Shown here in pieces: positions 53,219 to 63,795 of a DNA stretch of 64,000 nucleotides. The position numbers and the translations under genes were made by a program. Each line of letters starts with the position of its first letter. Positions within the stretch are counted from its first letter, which is position 1. The notes under the pieces are model-generated. The model had not been told where the DNA came from, searched no databases, and saw only the letters and a program-made list of their open reading frames with translations. Origin of the DNA: Marinibacterium profundimaris (GTDB taxonomy: Bacteria > Pseudomonadota > Alphaproteobacteria > Rhodobacterales > Rhodobacteraceae); the NCBI RefSeq assembly GCF_002210095.1, contig NZ_AQQR01000005.1, positions 279,538-343,537 of the forward strand, written 5' to 3'.

Positions 53219-54754
53219 TCAGCCGACCTTCACCACGCCCTTGCCCCCAAGCGACGAGGCCAGGGACTGGAACCGCGATTCCGCGACCTCTCCGAACAGG
53301 ATCTGGGCGTCTTCCGACAGCCGCAGCTGCAGCACCTTCTTGCGCGGATCCCAGTGCAGCGCGGCCGTGTCCTCGCCCCGTTTCAGCCAGAGCATCGCGC
53401 CGAAGCGCATCGCCTTGCCGAGGATTTCGGCCTGGTCCACCTGTTTCGGCGTCAGCAGCGAGAACAGCGTCGACACCCGCGAACCAGACCGCTTGTTGGT
53501 GTAGCGGTGCAGCAGCGACAGCGCGAGGAACACCCGTTCCGCGTGGTCCAGCCCGCCGAGGTTGGCGCGCGTGGCATAATCGAAACAGCTTTCGGCCCGG
53601 TAGTCGGGATGCGCGCGCCAGCTGACGTCATGCAGCAGGCAGGCCGCCTTGATCAGCCGCAGCCGCTGTGGCGAGGCGTCGGGAAAGAGCGGCAGAACGA
53701 AGCGATAGAGCACGCGGCCATAGCCCGGACTGCGCGCATCCTTGGTTTCGGCGAAATGGCAGGCCTCGATCAGCGGGTCGCGGTCCCGTACGCCGTGTGG
53801 CATCTGTTCGTACAGCAGTCCCTCGCGTATGCCGTAGCTGGACACCGCGATATCGGTGGGACGAAATTTGCGCACCAGCCGGGTCAGCACCTCGATGGCG
53901 TAGGGCACCAGCTCCATCCGGTTGGACGACACCTTGGCCTCCGAGCGCAGCGTCTCGGGATCGCTTTCGGCGATCAGCCGCGCGGTCTTGGTCACGTCCG
54001 ACGGCGTCATCGTGTATTCGTGCAGAACGCGAAGCGGATAGTCCCGCCGCGCCATGTCGATCTTGGCGATCGCCCGCCAGGAGCCGCCGACCAGGAATAG
54101 CCGCTGCCGGCCCTCGCCGAACTGGGTGTGCAGCGCCTCGACGGTATTCTTGATATGGGCTTGCCGCCCGCGCGTGCCGCCCTTGACCAGCTGCAGCTTC
54201 AGCGGGCCGAGGTTGGATGTCGTGCAGCGCCCGACCTCGCCGCCGCGCAGCTCGGCCAGCTCCATCGAGGATCCGCCGATGTCGCAGACCAGCCCGCTGG
54301 CATCCGGCCAGCCCAGCAGCACACCCTGGGCCGAAAACCGCGCCTCTTCCTCGCCGGGGATGACGTGGATATGCAGGCCGGTCTCGCGCAGAACCTGGTC
54401 ACAGAACTCCGGCCCGTCCTCGGCGTCGCGCACGGCGGCGGTGGCCACGGCCGTCAGCGGCGGCATGTCCATCGATTCGGCCAGCTTCTGGAACCGGGCC
54501 AGCGCCTTCAGCGCGCGTTCGCGGCCCTTGGGATTCAGCTTGCCGGTGTCCGACAGGCCAGAGCCCAGGCCGCACATGACCTTTTCGTTGAAGAAATAGG
54601 CCGGCGAGCGCGCCGCGCCGTCAAAGATCACCAGGCGGACGGAGTTCGATCCGACATCCACGACACCGACCCGCGACAGCGATTCCGCGCAAGGGTCGTC
54701 AAACAAGGGTCGTCCGAAGGGTTCCCAATCGGCCATCGGCTGGTTCACCTGCAT
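53219..54754 (-). CDS. ppx: exopolyphosphatase (Ppx/GppA family)
   Basis: A 511-residue Ppx/GppA phosphatase that removes orthophosphate from polyphosphate (or converts pppGpp). SRVGVVDVGSNSVRLVIFDG is the first phosphate-binding loop, GEEEARFSAQGVL and CDIGGSSMEL the family motifs, and an HD-like domain fills the C-terminal part (LLHDVSWRAHPDY). Several starts are possible (TTG 54796, ATG 54754, ATG 54736); I use 54754. Last gene of the perM-hdaA-ppk-ppx run, downstream of the kinase it opposes. Confidence 0.9.
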   Translation of the reverse strand: MQVNQPMADWEPFGRPLFDDPCAESLSRVGVVDVGSNSVRLVIFDGAARSPAYFFNEKVMCGLGSGLSDTGKLNPKGRERALKALARFQKLAESMDMPPLTAVATAAVRDAEDGPEFCDQVLRETGLHIHVIPGEEEARFSAQGVLLGWPDASGLVCDIGGSSMELAELRGGEVGRCTTSNLGPLKLQLVKGGTRGRQAHIKNTVEALHTQFGEGRQRLFLVGGSWRAIAKIDMARRDYPLRVLHEYTMTPSDVTKTARLIAESDPETLRSEAKVSSNRMELVPYAIEVLTRLVRKFRPTDIAVSSYGIREGLLYEQMPHGVRDRDPLIEACHFAETKDARSPGYGRVLYRFVLPLFPDASPQRLRLIKAACLLHDVSWRAHPDYRAESCFDYATRANLGGLDHAERVFLALSLLHRYTNKRSGSRVSTLFSLLTPKQVDQAEILGKAMRFGAMLWLKRGEDTAALHWDPRKKVLQLRLSEDAQILFGEVAESRFQSLASSLGGKGVVKVG

Positions 54755-54834
54755 AGTCTGGGTGACCTTCGCATCTGCTTGGTAGTCCGACGCCAAGGCT
54801 GCACCAAATATTGTGGCCGGTCAATCGTGTCCGG

Positions 54835-57009
54835 TCAATCTTCGGCATGGGTGAGGCTGGGCACATCCTTGGCCCCGGCTGACCCACGCCCCGAAAGTGA
54901 GGGGTTCTCCATGAAGAAGCGGTGACAGTTGAAGGCGAATTCGCCCTCCGATACGGCGGCGCGCCGGTGGCTTCCGTCGGGGTTCATGATCCAGCTTTGC
55001 GCCACGTCCGCAAGGTTGGCGGCCATGATCTGGCTGACAATCTGTGCCTTCACGGTGTCGTTGTGGATTTCCACCAGCGTCTCGATCCTGCGGTTCAGGT
55101 TGCGGCCCATCCAGTCGGCGGAAGAGATATAGACCCGCGCCTGTTTCGACGGCAGCCCGCCGCCATTGCCGTAGCACACGATCCGCGAGTGTTCGAGGAA
55201 GCGGCCGACGATGGATTTCACCCGGATGTTGTCGCTGAGCCCCTTGATGCCCGGCCGGATCCCGTTGATCCCCCGGATCACCAGGTCGATCTTCACGCCC
55301 CCCTGCGAGCCGCGATAGAGCGCCTCGATCACCTCGGGATCGATGAGAGAGTTCATCTTGGCCCAGATCTGTGCCGGTCGGCCGGCTTTCGCGTGTTCGA
55401 TTTCGGCGTCGATGCCGGCGATCAGGGTCTTCTTCAGGGTCGAGGGCGAGATCGACAGGTTCTCAAGCTTTTCGGGGAAGGCGTAGCCCGAGAGGTAGTT
55501 GAACACCTTGGTCGCGTCGCGCCCCAGCGCGGCATCGCAGGTGAAGAAGCTGAGGTCGGTGTAAATGCGCGCGGTGATCGGGTGGTAATTGCCGGTGCCG
55601 TAATGGGTGTAGGTCACCAGCTGATCGCCCTCGCGGCGCACCACGGTGGAAATCTTGGCATGGGTCTTCAGGTCGATGAAGCCATAGACCACATGCGCGC
55701 CCGCGCGTTCCAGCCGGCGGGACTGGCGGATGTTGGCGGCCTCGTCGAAGCGGGCCTTCAGCTCCACCAGCGCGGTGACCGACTTGCCGTCCTCGGCCGC
55801 CTCGCACAGCGCCTCGACGATCGGGCTGTCGCGCGAGGTGCGGTAAAGCGTCTGCTTGATCGCCACCACGTCCGGGTCGGCGGCGGCCTGTTTCAGGAAC
55901 CGCACCACCATGTCGAAGGTCTCGTAGGGGTGGTGCAGCAGCATGTCCTTGCGCCGGATCGCGGCGAACATGTCGCCGTCGTGGTCCTGCACCCGTTCCG
56001 GCACACGCGGCGTGAAGGTCGGCCAGAGCAGATCGGAGCGCGCGGAAATCACCAGTTCGGACAGGTCGGCCACGCCGATCATGCCGTCGACCTCGATCAC
56101 CTCGTCGGCCTGCACGTGCAGCTCGCGCATGACGACCTTCTTCAGCTCTTCCGGCGCGCCGGCGGTCAGCGTCAGCCGCACGACCTCTCCCCGGCGGCGG
56201 CGCTTCAGCGCGACCTCGAATTCGCGCACCAGGTCCTCGGCCTCTTCCTCGACCTCCAGATCGCTGTCGCGCAGCACGCGGAAGGCGAAATGCGCCTGAA
56301 CCCTGTAGCCGGGGAACAGCCGATCGATGAAGACCAGCAGAAGCTCCTCCAGCGGCAGGAAGCGGTGCGCGCCGCTGTCGGAGGGGAGCGAGACGAAGCG
56401 GTCGATCTGGTGCGGGATCGGCAGCAGCGCCTGCAGCGCGCGCTTGTCGCGGGTGCGCTCCAGCTGCAGCGCCAGCGAGAAGCCGGTGTTGGGAATGAAG
56501 GGGAAGGGATGCGCCGGGTCGATCGCCAGCGGCGAGAGCACCGGGAAGACCTGGTTGAGGAAGACGCCTTCGAGATGGGCGATATCCGCATCGCTCAGCG
56601 CGTGACGGTCGAGGATCGAGATCCGCTCGGCCTCCATCAGCGCCTTGAGATCCGACAGCACCGTCTGCTGCCGCGCCATCAGGTTGCGCGCATCGTCGTC
56701 GATCAGCACCAGCTGCTCGGCCGGGGACAGCCCGTCCTGGCCGGGCGTGGTGTTGCCCGCCTGGGCCAGCTCGCGCAGGCCGGCGACACGGACGGTGTAG
56801 AATTCATCCAGGTTGTTGGCCGAGATCGACAGGAACCGCAGGCGTTCCAGCAGCGGCACGCGCGTGTTCTCGGCCTCCTCCAGCACGCGCCAGTTGAACC
56901 CCAGCCAGCTGAGCTCGCGGTTGAAGAAGCGGCCCGGGCCGGTCAGGTCGAGGTCCGGCATCTCGACCGGGGCGGGCATCGGGGAGTTGAGAAAATCGGC
57001 GTCGGACAT
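54835..57009 (-). CDS. ppk1: polyphosphate kinase
   Basis: A 724-residue PPK1 that polymerises ATP phosphate into polyphosphate. It has the N-terminal [20 protein letters not shown], the two phospholipase-D-like catalytic domains with [13 protein letters not shown] and [13 protein letters not shown] (autophosphorylated His in the HAK segment), and KTHAK-like basic residues. It sits between hdaA and ppx on the same strand; with ppx it sets polyphosphate levels. The ATG at 57009 gives the family start MSDADFLNS; a longer frame overlaps hdaA. Confidence 0.94.
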   Translation of the reverse strand: MSDADFLNSPMPAPVEMPDLDLTGPGRFFNRELSWLGFNWRVLEEAENTRVPLLERLRFLSISANNLDEFYTVRVAGLRELAQAGNTTPGQDGLSPAEQLVLIDDDARNLMARQQTVLSDLKALMEAERISILDRHALSDADIAHLEGVFLNQVFPVLSPLAIDPAHPFPFIPNTGFSLALQLERTRDKRALQALLPIPHQIDRFVSLPSDSGAHRFLPLEELLLVFIDRLFPGYRVQAHFAFRVLRDSDLEVEEEAEDLVREFEVALKRRRRGEVVRLTLTAGAPEELKKVVMRELHVQADEVIEVDGMIGVADLSELVISARSDLLWPTFTPRVPERVQDHDGDMFAAIRRKDMLLHHPYETFDMVVRFLKQAAADPDVVAIKQTLYRTSRDSPIVEALCEAAEDGKSVTALVELKARFDEAANIRQSRRLERAGAHVVYGFIDLKTHAKISTVVRREGDQLVTYTHYGTGNYHPITARIYTDLSFFTCDAALGRDATKVFNYLSGYAFPEKLENLSISPSTLKKTLIAGIDAEIEHAKAGRPAQIWAKMNSLIDPEVIEALYRGSQGGVKIDLVIRGINGIRPGIKGLSDNIRVKSIVGRFLEHSRIVCYGNGGGLPSKQARVYISSADWMGRNLNRRIETLVEIHNDTVKAQIVSQIMAANLADVAQSWIMNPDGSHRRAAVSEGEFAFNCHRFFMENPSLSGRGSAGAKDVPSLTHAED

Positions 57010-57040
57010 CCTGGCTCTCGGTTCGGAAGGGGCCATGGGC

Positions 57041-57739
57041 TTAATGGGGGCTGGCGCGGCTGCCAAGCACCTCGGTGGTCAGCGCGCGGGTCACGTCCCG
57101 CCCGGCCTCCAGCGCGGCGCGGTCCAGCCGGTCGACCAGGTCGGTGGCGGCGGCGAAGGACCGTTCCATGTGGCGGACGGCGTAGGGGATCACGTCCGGC
57201 TTCGGGGACAATTGCCGGTCGGCGAAGAGTTTCATCATCACCGCGGCCAGCAGCGCGTCATCCGGCGCCTCGAGCGCGGCATGGGCGGCGGCGGCGATGC
57301 GGCTTTTCAGGTCGGGCAGGTGCAGGCCCCAGGTCTGCGGCGCGGCGCGCCCGGTCAGCAGCAGGGGCAGGCCGCGCTCGGCCAGCATATTGTGCAGGTG
57401 AAACAGCGCGCGCTCGCGCACCGGGTCCCCGGCAATGGCCGGCACGTCCTCGATCGCCATGGCGGTCTGCGCCAGGTCGGGCACGATATCCTCGTCCAGC
57501 GCGGCGGCGGGAAGGATGCGGGCGCCGTATTCCGCGTATTCCGTGGCCCAGACATGGGCCAGGTGCGTCTTGCCGGCGCCGGGCAGGCCCGAGATCGCCA
57601 GCTTGCGCCCCGGCAGGTCGAGCGTGCGGTCGATCAGGTCGATGGCCAGCGCGTTGGACGGCGCCACGAAGAAATCGTCGCGCCCGAGTGCCGGGCGCAC
57701 CGGCAGATCGAAACTCAACTGGCGCGGCAGGTCAGTCAT
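57041..57739 (-). CDS. hdaA: HdaA, regulatory inactivator of DnaA
   Basis: A 232-residue AAA+ protein related to DnaA domain III. The sliding-clamp-binding QLSFDL is at 7-12, the Walker A GLPGAGKT at 51-58, a short Walker B-like AIEDV, and an Arg-finger-type LKSRIAAA segment. HdaA bound to the beta clamp stimulates ATP hydrolysis by DnaA after initiation, as in Caulobacter. The C-terminal DNA-binding domain of DnaA is absent, as expected. Its ATG overlaps the upstream perM-like stop by eight bases. Confidence 0.9.
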   Translation of the reverse strand: MTDLPRQLSFDLPVRPALGRDDFFVAPSNALAIDLIDRTLDLPGRKLAISGLPGAGKTHLAHVWATEYAEYGARILPAAALDEDIVPDLAQTAMAIEDVPAIAGDPVRERALFHLHNMLAERGLPLLLTGRAAPQTWGLHLPDLKSRIAAAAHAALEAPDDALLAAVMMKLFADRQLSPKPDVIPYAVRHMERSFAAATDLVDRLDRAALEAGRDVTRALTTEVLGSRASPH

Positions 57740-58799
57740 CGCGGGGGGCGGGCAATCCGGTGTAAAGCTTGCTGTGTTTGTACTGGTCTATGCCGAAGCG
57801 TACCAGAACACCGATGGCGGCGGCCAGCGGCACCGCCACCAGCAGCCCGATGAACCCGAAGAGCGTGCCGAACACCGACAGGGCAAGCAGCAGCCACACG
57901 GGGTGCAGCCCGACGGAACTGCCCACCAGGTTGGGCGTGAGGAAGTTGCCCTCGACGAACTGGCCCAACTGGAAAATCGCGGCAACGATGGCGATCATCC
58001 ACCATTCGCCCCAGAACTGGAACAGCGCCAGCCCCACGGCCAGCGCCCCGCCCAGCAGCGCGCCGAGGTAGGGGATGAAGGTCAGCGCCCCGGCGATGAA
58101 GCCCACGACCAGCCCGAAATCCAGCCCCACGATCATCAGCGCGATGGCGTAATACGAGCCCAGGATCGAACAGACCATCACCATCCCGCGCACGAAACCG
58201 GCCATCGTCCGGTCGATATCCGAGGCAAGCTTGCGGATCGTGCCGACATGGTCGCGCGGCAGCAGCTCGTCGATGCGGGCCACCATGTTGTCCCAGTCCA
58301 GCAGCAGGTAGACGGCCACCACGGGCGTGATGACGGCCAGCACCACAAGGTTGATCACCGTCATCGCCGAGCTGACAGCGGTGTTGACCAGCTCCAGCGC
58401 GCGGCTCTTGGCGGCCTCGCCGATCTGGTTCAGCGTCTGGCGCAGCTGGCTTTCCTCGTTGAGGATGGACGGGAATTTTTCCTGCAGAAACCCCTGCAGG
58501 TCGCGGAAAAGCTGAGGCACCAGGTTGGCCAGATCGACGGCCTGGCGGATCAGCGTCGGCAGCACTGCTAGCGAAATGATTGCGAAGATCGCGATGGCGC
58601 CCACCGTGATCACCGCCACCGACGCGCCGCGCGACAGGCCCCAGCGTTCCAGCTTGTCGGCCACGGGATCCAGGAAATAGGCAATCGCACCGCCGATCAC
58701 GAAGGGGACAAGGACGTCCCCCAGCAGCCATAGCAGCGCAACGAGGACCACCGCGGCGACCCCCCAGTATCTGAGCTGAACATTCACTGGCAGCGCCAT
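57732..58799 (-). CDS. AI-2E/PerM-family membrane protein
   Basis: A 355-residue protein with about eight hydrophobic segments, a cytoplasmic-side helical insert ([21 protein letters not shown]) and the family motif [18 protein letters not shown] near the N-terminus and [16 protein letters not shown] in the second half. Members are listed as AI-2 exporters (TqsA), Na/H antiporters or of unknown role, so a specific function is not claimed. Upstream of hdaA in the same operon, an arrangement found in related alphaproteobacteria. Confidence 0.86.
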   Translation of the reverse strand: MALPVNVQLRYWGVAAVVLVALLWLLGDVLVPFVIGGAIAYFLDPVADKLERWGLSRGASVAVITVGAIAIFAIISLAVLPTLIRQAVDLANLVPQLFRDLQGFLQEKFPSILNEESQLRQTLNQIGEAAKSRALELVNTAVSSAMTVINLVVLAVITPVVAVYLLLDWDNMVARIDELLPRDHVGTIRKLASDIDRTMAGFVRGMVMVCSILGSYYAIALMIVGLDFGLVVGFIAGALTFIPYLGALLGGALAVGLALFQFWGEWWMIAIVAAIFQLGQFVEGNFLTPNLVGSSVGLHPVWLLLALSVFGTLFGFIGLLVAVPLAAAIGVLVRFGIDQYKHSKLYTGLPAPRDD

Positions 58800-58968
58800 G
58801 TGGCCCCCGGGGCTGTGTCGATCCGTTCGTTGGTCCCTGATTGGCCCAGCCGTGGCGCGCTTGCAAGGCCCAAGGCCGCCTCGATGGCGGGGGCGAACGG
58901 ACAATTGCCTGCACCAAGGCTTTGCCTTAGACGGTCCAGGTCAAACGTTTCAGCAAAAGGCCCGTTCC

Positions 58969-60327
58969 ATGCGCCTCTCCCGCTACTTTCTGCCCGTCCT
59001 GAAAGAGACGCCGTCCGAGGCGCAGATCGCCAGCCACCGGCTGATGCTGCGGGCCGGCATGATCAAGCAGGCCAGCGCGGGCATCTATTCCTGGCTTCCG
59101 CTGGGCTTCAAGGTGCTGCGCAAGCTGGAAAACATCGTCCACGAAGAGCAGGTGCGCGCCGGCCATATCCCGATGCTGATGCCGACGCTGCAATCGGCCG
59201 AACTGTGGAAGGAATCGGGCCGCTACGACGCCTACGGGCCGGAAATGCTGCGCATCCGCGACCGCCACGACCGCGACATGCTGTATGGACCGACGAACGA
59301 GGAGATGATCACCGACATCTTCCGCTCCTACGTGTCGTCCTACCGCGACCTGCCGCTGACGCTGTATCACATCCAGTGGAAGTTCCGCGACGAGGTCCGC
59401 CCGCGGTTCGGCGTGATGCGCGGCCGCGAATTCTTCATGAAGGACGGCTACAACTTCGACCTCACGAAGGAAGACGCGCTGCATGCCTACAACCGCCACC
59501 TGGTCAGCTACCTGCGCACCTATGAGCGCATGGGGCTTCAGGCGATCCCGATGCGCGCCGACTCGGGCCCGATCGGCGGCGACGACACCCATGAATTCCT
59601 GGTGCTCGCCGAAACGGGTGAGTCGGAGGTCTTCTACGACAGCGCGGTGACCGACATCCGCCTGGGCGCGCGCGACATCGATTACGACAGCGTCGACCAG
59701 TGCCAGGCGGTGATGGAGGAGTTCACCTCGCTCTACGCCCGCACGGACGAGACGCATGACGAGGCCAGGTTCAACGAGATCCCCGAAGAGCGCCGCCGCT
59801 CGGCCCGGGGCATCGAGGTCGGCCAGATCTTCTATTTCGGCACCAAGTATTCCGAGGCGATGGGCGCCACGGTGCAGGGGCCGGACGGCAAATCGGTGCC
59901 CGTGCACATGGGCTCGCACGGGATCGGCGTCAGCCGTCTGATCGGCGCCATCATCGAGGCCAACCATGACGACAAGGGCATCATCTGGCCCGAGGGCGTG
60001 ACGCCGTTCCACGTGGGCATCGTGAACCTCAAGCAGGGCGACCCGGACACCGATGCCGCCTGCGAGGCGCTTTATGCCGCGATCACTGCCCAGGGGCTGG
60101 AGCCGCTCTATGACGACCGCAACGAACGCGCCGGCGGCAAGTTCGCGACGATGGACCTGGTGGGGCTGCCGTGGAGGATCACCGTCGGCCCGCGCGGGCT
60201 CAAGACCGGTGTGGTGGAACTGACCTCTCGCCGTACTGGCGAAAGCGAGGAGCTGAACCCCGAAGAGGCCGTTCGCAAGCTGGCCGCGATCTACGAGCCG
60301 TACAAGCCCGCTTTGGCCATTGCCTGA
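58969..60327 (+). CDS. proS: prolyl-tRNA synthetase (short, alphaproteobacterial type)
   Basis: A 452-residue class II synthetase: [20 protein letters not shown] start, motif 2 region [26 protein letters not shown], and motif 3 [14 protein letters not shown]. It lacks the INS editing domain between motifs 2 and 3, typical for this length class in alphaproteobacteria. The chosen ATG at 58969 gives the conserved start; the longer upstream frame is unsupported. Divergent from the PerM-type gene. Confidence 0.94.
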   Translation: MRLSRYFLPVLKETPSEAQIASHRLMLRAGMIKQASAGIYSWLPLGFKVLRKLENIVHEEQVRAGHIPMLMPTLQSAELWKESGRYDAYGPEMLRIRDRHDRDMLYGPTNEEMITDIFRSYVSSYRDLPLTLYHIQWKFRDEVRPRFGVMRGREFFMKDGYNFDLTKEDALHAYNRHLVSYLRTYERMGLQAIPMRADSGPIGGDDTHEFLVLAETGESEVFYDSAVTDIRLGARDIDYDSVDQCQAVMEEFTSLYARTDETHDEARFNEIPEERRRSARGIEVGQIFYFGTKYSEAMGATVQGPDGKSVPVHMGSHGIGVSRLIGAIIEANHDDKGIIWPEGVTPFHVGIVNLKQGDPDTDAACEALYAAITAQGLEPLYDDRNERAGGKFATMDLVGLPWRITVGPRGLKTGVVELTSRRTGESEELNPEEAVRKLAAIYEPYKPALAIA

Positions 60328-60400
60328 CTGTCATGTCGATCCTGGCGTCCGGGCCGCATGGTCCGGGCGGGCAGGGGATCTGCCGGTCCGTGCCTTGGGC

Positions 60401-60751
60401 TCAGACCTTCAGGATGCCGTGGTTCGGGCGTCCGGGCACCGGACGGACGGCCGGGCGGCCCAGGCGGGCGGCAAGGTCGCGCATGCTGGCGCCAAGGTGG
60501 CGCATGGTGCAGATGTCGGTTCCGCTGCCGGCTTCGGTCAGCCACAGACGGCCGTCGCGGAACGCCAGCGAATATCCGCGCCGCGACAGCGCCTCGATCA
60601 GCGCGGGCCAGCCGGAGGCCTGTTCGACAACCGGGCCGATCCAGCTGCGCATCAGCATGGAGGTTTCGCAATCGATTTCAGGAGCATCCGGATCGGATGG
60701 GAATTTTCCGCTTCCGGCACGTGCGGCCCTGAGCGCATCTATATGGTTCAT
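60401..60751 (-). CDS. unknown small protein
   Basis: A 116-residue soluble protein, unrecognised. It contains MNHIDALRAARAGSG, a central helix (WPALIEALSRRGYSLAFRDG) followed by RLWLTEAGSGTDICTM, and ends with a GRPAVRPVPGRPNHGILKV tail. The RGYSLAFRDGRLWL segment is reminiscent of a short alpha/beta unit seen in small Rhodobacteraceae proteins, but I cannot name the family. It lies opposite to and between proS and lolCE. The start at 60751 is preferred over 60802. Confidence 0.6.
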   Translation of the reverse strand: MNHIDALRAARAGSGKFPSDPDAPEIDCETSMLMRSWIGPVVEQASGWPALIEALSRRGYSLAFRDGRLWLTEAGSGTDICTMRHLGASMRDLAARLGRPAVRPVPGRPNHGILKV

Positions 60752-60983
60752 GGAGTCAAACCTCTGGTCTCGGTGTAATTGCGTGGCAGTAGAAACGATC
60801 ATGGTATTGAATTAAGGAAATGATGCGGTGCCGATCGGGCCATGTCGATGATCTTCCTCACACTTGTAGCTATTGTTGATTAAAATGCGACAGTGGCGGA
60901 TTTGTTCCTGCGATTACCGGAGGACTTGACCGCGATGTATGGACACCACACCGTCCGCCAAAAAGACCGAGCAGGAGACGCAA

Positions 60984-62270
60984 ATGGCCGGATCCCCGAT
61001 GCCGTTTTCCGGATTTGAATGGATGATCGCCCGCCGATACCTGCGGGCCCAGCGGGCCGAGGGCGGCGTGGCGGTGATGACCTGGATCAGCCTGATCGGG
61101 ATCACGCTGGCCGTCTTCGCGCTGATCGCGACGCTGGCCGTGCGCTCGGGCTTTCGGACCGAATTCGTCGGCACGATCCTGGGCGCCAATGCCCATGTCA
61201 CCGTCTACCAGGGCGCGCAGGCGACCGAGACGGGGCAGCTGGACCGGACGATTTCGGATTACGACGCCATGGCCGCGCGGCTGGCCGAAGTGCCCGGCGT
61301 GCTGCGCGCCTCGCCGCTGGTGAAGGCGCAGGTGCTTGCGGCCAACCGGGGCCGGAATGCGGGGGTCGAGGTCTTCGGCATCGCCCCCGAGGCGCTGGCC
61401 GGAATGCCCGGCATCATCAACGATGAAACCGGGGTCGGCGATCCTGCGCGGCTGGGCGAGGGGATTGCCCTGGGTTCCGGCGTCGCGCGCGAACTCGGCG
61501 CGGCGGTGGGCGACAGGGTGCGGCTGATCTCGCCCGACGGGGTGAAGACGCCGATGGGCGTCTCGCCCCGCGCCAATGCCTACGAGGTCGTCTATATCTT
61601 CAGCGCCGGGCGCTACGATATCGACCGCACGCGCGTCTACATGCCCCTGTCCGAGGCGCAGATATTCTTCAATCGCGAAGGATTGGCGGATGAAATTGAA
61701 GTGATGGTCGAAGTGCCCGAGCGGGTCGACCGCCTCGGTCCGCAGCTGCTGGAGGCCGCAGGCCCCCGCGCGCTGATCTGGACATGGCGGGATGCGTCGG
61801 GCGGTTTTCTGCGCGCGCTCGAGGTCGAGGACAACGTGATGTTCATCATCCTGTCGATCCTCGTTCTGATCGCCGCGATGAACATCGTCTCGGGGCTGAT
61901 CATGCTGGTGAAGAACAAGGGCCGTGACATCGGCATCCTGCGCACCATCGGGCTGAGCCAGGGCTCGATCCTGCGGATCTTCTTCATCTGCGGCGCGCTG
62001 ACGGGAATGATCGGCACCTTCGCCGGCGTGATCCTGGGCTGCCTTTTCGCGATCTACATCGATCCGATCTTCTCCTTCGTGAATTTTCTCATGGGCGGCG
62101 GCGTCTGGGATCCGGCGATCCGGGGCATCTATGCCCTGCCGGCGGAACTGCGCGGCGTCGACGTGGCCAAGGCGGTCGGCCTGTCGCTGGGCCTGTCCTT
62201 TGTCGTGACAATCTTTCCGGCGCGCCGCGCCGCGCGCCTGAACCCGGTGGAGGCCCTGCGCTATGAATGA
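60984..62270 (+). CDS. lolC: lipoprotein-releasing system permease (LolC/LolE)
   Basis: A 428-residue ABC permease with an N-terminal segment ([18 protein letters not shown], then a membrane helix), a large periplasmic domain (about 50-270) and three C-terminal membrane segments ([19 protein letters not shown] and following). This is the MacB/LolE layout. It extracts lipoproteins from the inner membrane to LolA with LolD. Only one permease gene is present, as usual in alphaproteobacteria, so the transporter is probably a homodimer (LolF-like). AGGAGACG precedes the ATG. It overlaps lolD by eight bases. Confidence 0.9.
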   Translation: MAGSPMPFSGFEWMIARRYLRAQRAEGGVAVMTWISLIGITLAVFALIATLAVRSGFRTEFVGTILGANAHVTVYQGAQATETGQLDRTISDYDAMAARLAEVPGVLRASPLVKAQVLAANRGRNAGVEVFGIAPEALAGMPGIINDETGVGDPARLGEGIALGSGVARELGAAVGDRVRLISPDGVKTPMGVSPRANAYEVVYIFSAGRYDIDRTRVYMPLSEAQIFFNREGLADEIEVMVEVPERVDRLGPQLLEAAGPRALIWTWRDASGGFLRALEVEDNVMFIILSILVLIAAMNIVSGLIMLVKNKGRDIGILRTIGLSQGSILRIFFICGALTGMIGTFAGVILGCLFAIYIDPIFSFVNFLMGGGVWDPAIRGIYALPAELRGVDVAKAVGLSLGLSFVVTIFPARRAARLNPVEALRYE

Positions 62271-62937
62271 GGTGCTGCATCTCTCCGGTCTGAAAAAGAC
62301 CTACAAGAAGGGGCTTCCGGGCGAGATCCGCGTGCTGGACGGGCTCGACATTGCCGTCTCTTCCGGGGAGTCCGTGGCGTTGGTGGCGCCATCCGGCGCG
62401 GGCAAGTCAACGCTTCTGCACATCGCCGGCCTGCTCGACAAACCGGACGAGGGCGTGGTCGAGATCGCGGGGCAGACGGCGTCCGGCCTTGACGACGCCG
62501 GCCGCACGGCACTGCGCCGGCGCGACATCGGCTTTGTCTACCAGTTCCACCACCTGCTGCCGGAGTTCTCGGCGCTGGAGAACATCGTCCTGCCGCAGCT
62601 GGCCAACGGCACCTCTGACCGAGCCGCCCGGTCCCGCGCGATGGAGCTGCTGGGAACGGTGGGCATCGCTCCGCGTGCCGATCACCGCCCCGCGGCGCTG
62701 TCGGGGGGCGAGCAGCAGCGCGTGGCCTTCTGCCGGGCGCTGGCCAACCAGCCGCGTCTGCTGCTGGCGGACGAGCCCACCGGCAACCTGGATCCCGAGA
62801 CGTCGGAACAGGTCTTCGGGGCGCTGATGAAGCTGGTGCGCGAGGCCGGGCTGGCCGCGCTGGTGGCCACTCACAACCCGGAGCTGGCCGCGCGGATGGG
62901 CCGGACCGTGCATCTCTCGGGCGGGCGTCTGATCTGA
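62263..62937 (+). CDS. lolD: lipoprotein-releasing system ATP-binding protein
   Basis: A 224-residue ABC ATPase with Walker [10 protein letters not shown] at 42-50, [15 protein letters not shown] signature and [15 protein letters not shown]alker B. It drives the LolC/E-type permease encoded just upstream with an eight-base overlap. Together they sort the several lipoproteins encoded in this same window to the outer membrane. Confidence 0.93.
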   Translation: MNEVLHLSGLKKTYKKGLPGEIRVLDGLDIAVSSGESVALVAPSGAGKSTLLHIAGLLDKPDEGVVEIAGQTASGLDDAGRTALRRRDIGFVYQFHHLLPEFSALENIVLPQLANGTSDRAARSRAMELLGTVGIAPRADHRPAALSGGEQQRVAFCRALANQPRLLLADEPTGNLDPETSEQVFGALMKLVREAGLAALVATHNPELAARMGRTVHLSGGRLI

Positions 62938-63096
62938 CCGCGGGGCGGGATGAGGGCGCTTTCGGTTGTAATGCGCCTTCGCACCGCTTGTCCGATCCGC
63001 ACAAAGTGAGTCCGTCTTTTCAAGATATTTGAATAAAACCTTGCCGGATTCAGATATTTCGCCGGACGCAGCCATTCCGGGCCCGCGTCCGGCGGT
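62938..63096. other. convergent gap with hairpin
   Basis: A perfect ten-base stem CGCCGGACGC (63060-63069) pairs with 63085-63094 across a 15-base loop, between lolD and the convergent lipoprotein gene. AGATATTT occurs twice in the A+T-richer part before it (about 63022 and 63052). It may terminate one or both genes, although neither side has a clear U tract. Confidence 0.4.
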
Positions 63097-63795
63097 TCAG
63101 CCGCAGATCCCCTTCAACTCGACCCCGTTCCAGGGCAGGTAGACGTCGCGTTCCCGTGCTTCGGGCAGGTCGTCGATGTCGAAGACCTCGCTGAGCATGC
63201 CGTGCAGGCGCTCGGTCCGTTCGGCCTCCGGGGCCAGGGCGCGGCAGCAGACATACTCCTCGACGATCGTGCCCTGCTGTTCGTAGCCGTAGGACAGGAA
63301 GTCGGTCGTCGTTTCGACGTCGAAGAGATAGGGGTCGTCGCTTGTCTGGTGCTCGGCCGCGGCGCGGAGCGGGTGGTAGCCGGTGATCTTGCGGTTCTGC
63401 CATTGCCAGGCATGGGTCAGCTCATGCGCGAGCAGCATCGCCTCGACCAGGCCCAGGCGGTCGGGGTATTCGGACAGGTAATCGTCAAGATACCAGTCGT
63501 GGGTGAAGAAGATCCGGTTGAAAAGCGCCACGGCGGCCGGGCTTGCGGTCACCAGCTCTTCCCGGGCCGGGGGCAGGATCCGTTCGCGGCAGGTGACGCG
63601 GGGACGGGGTTTGCGCATGAAGGTCGCGCTGCCGACCAGGGCGCCGCGGACGAGGCGGACGCGGTCGGTGTCGAGCGTGTCGCCGTGGATCTCCTGGCTG
63701 AAGGCGGCCTCGGTCGGGGTCAGCGGCCGGCCACAGGCGGCGGCCAGCAGGAGCAGGGCAAAGGCGGCGGCCCGGCCGCGCCGGTTACCGCGCAT
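63097..63795 (-). CDS. lipoprotein with HExxH zinc-metallopeptidase-like motif
   Basis: A 232-residue protein with signal peptide and lipobox AAAC (lipid Cys21). LLAHELTHAWQWQN places HELTH at 124-128, the zincin metal and catalytic residues; a possible third ligand is one of the Glu residues around 172-190 (EQQGTIVEEYVCC). Two Cys pairs occur in the mature protein. No closer family recognised. Probably a periplasmic or outer-membrane metallopeptidase or a non-catalytic relative. The ATG at 63795 gives a compact signal peptide; a longer frame extends to 63870. Confidence 0.72.
   Translation of the reverse strand: MRGNRRGRAAAFALLLLAAACGRPLTPTEAAFSQEIHGDTLDTDRVRLVRGALVGSATFMRKPRPRVTCRERILPPAREELVTASPAAVALFNRIFFTHDWYLDDYLSEYPDRLGLVEAMLLAHELTHAWQWQNRKITGYHPLRAAAEHQTSDDPYLFDVETTTDFLSYGYEQQGTIVEEYVCCRALAPEAERTERLHGMLSEVFDIDDLPEARERDVYLPWNGVELKGICG

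Noticed and set aside
54922..57765. A 947-codon plus-strand frame opposite ppk and hdaA
   Set aside because: Same antisense effect; ppk1 and hdaA motifs are intact on the minus strand.
58800..58968. proS upstream region examined for a Pro leader peptide like those of trpS and ileS
   Set aside because: No short frame with clustered Pro codons followed by alternative hairpins was found.
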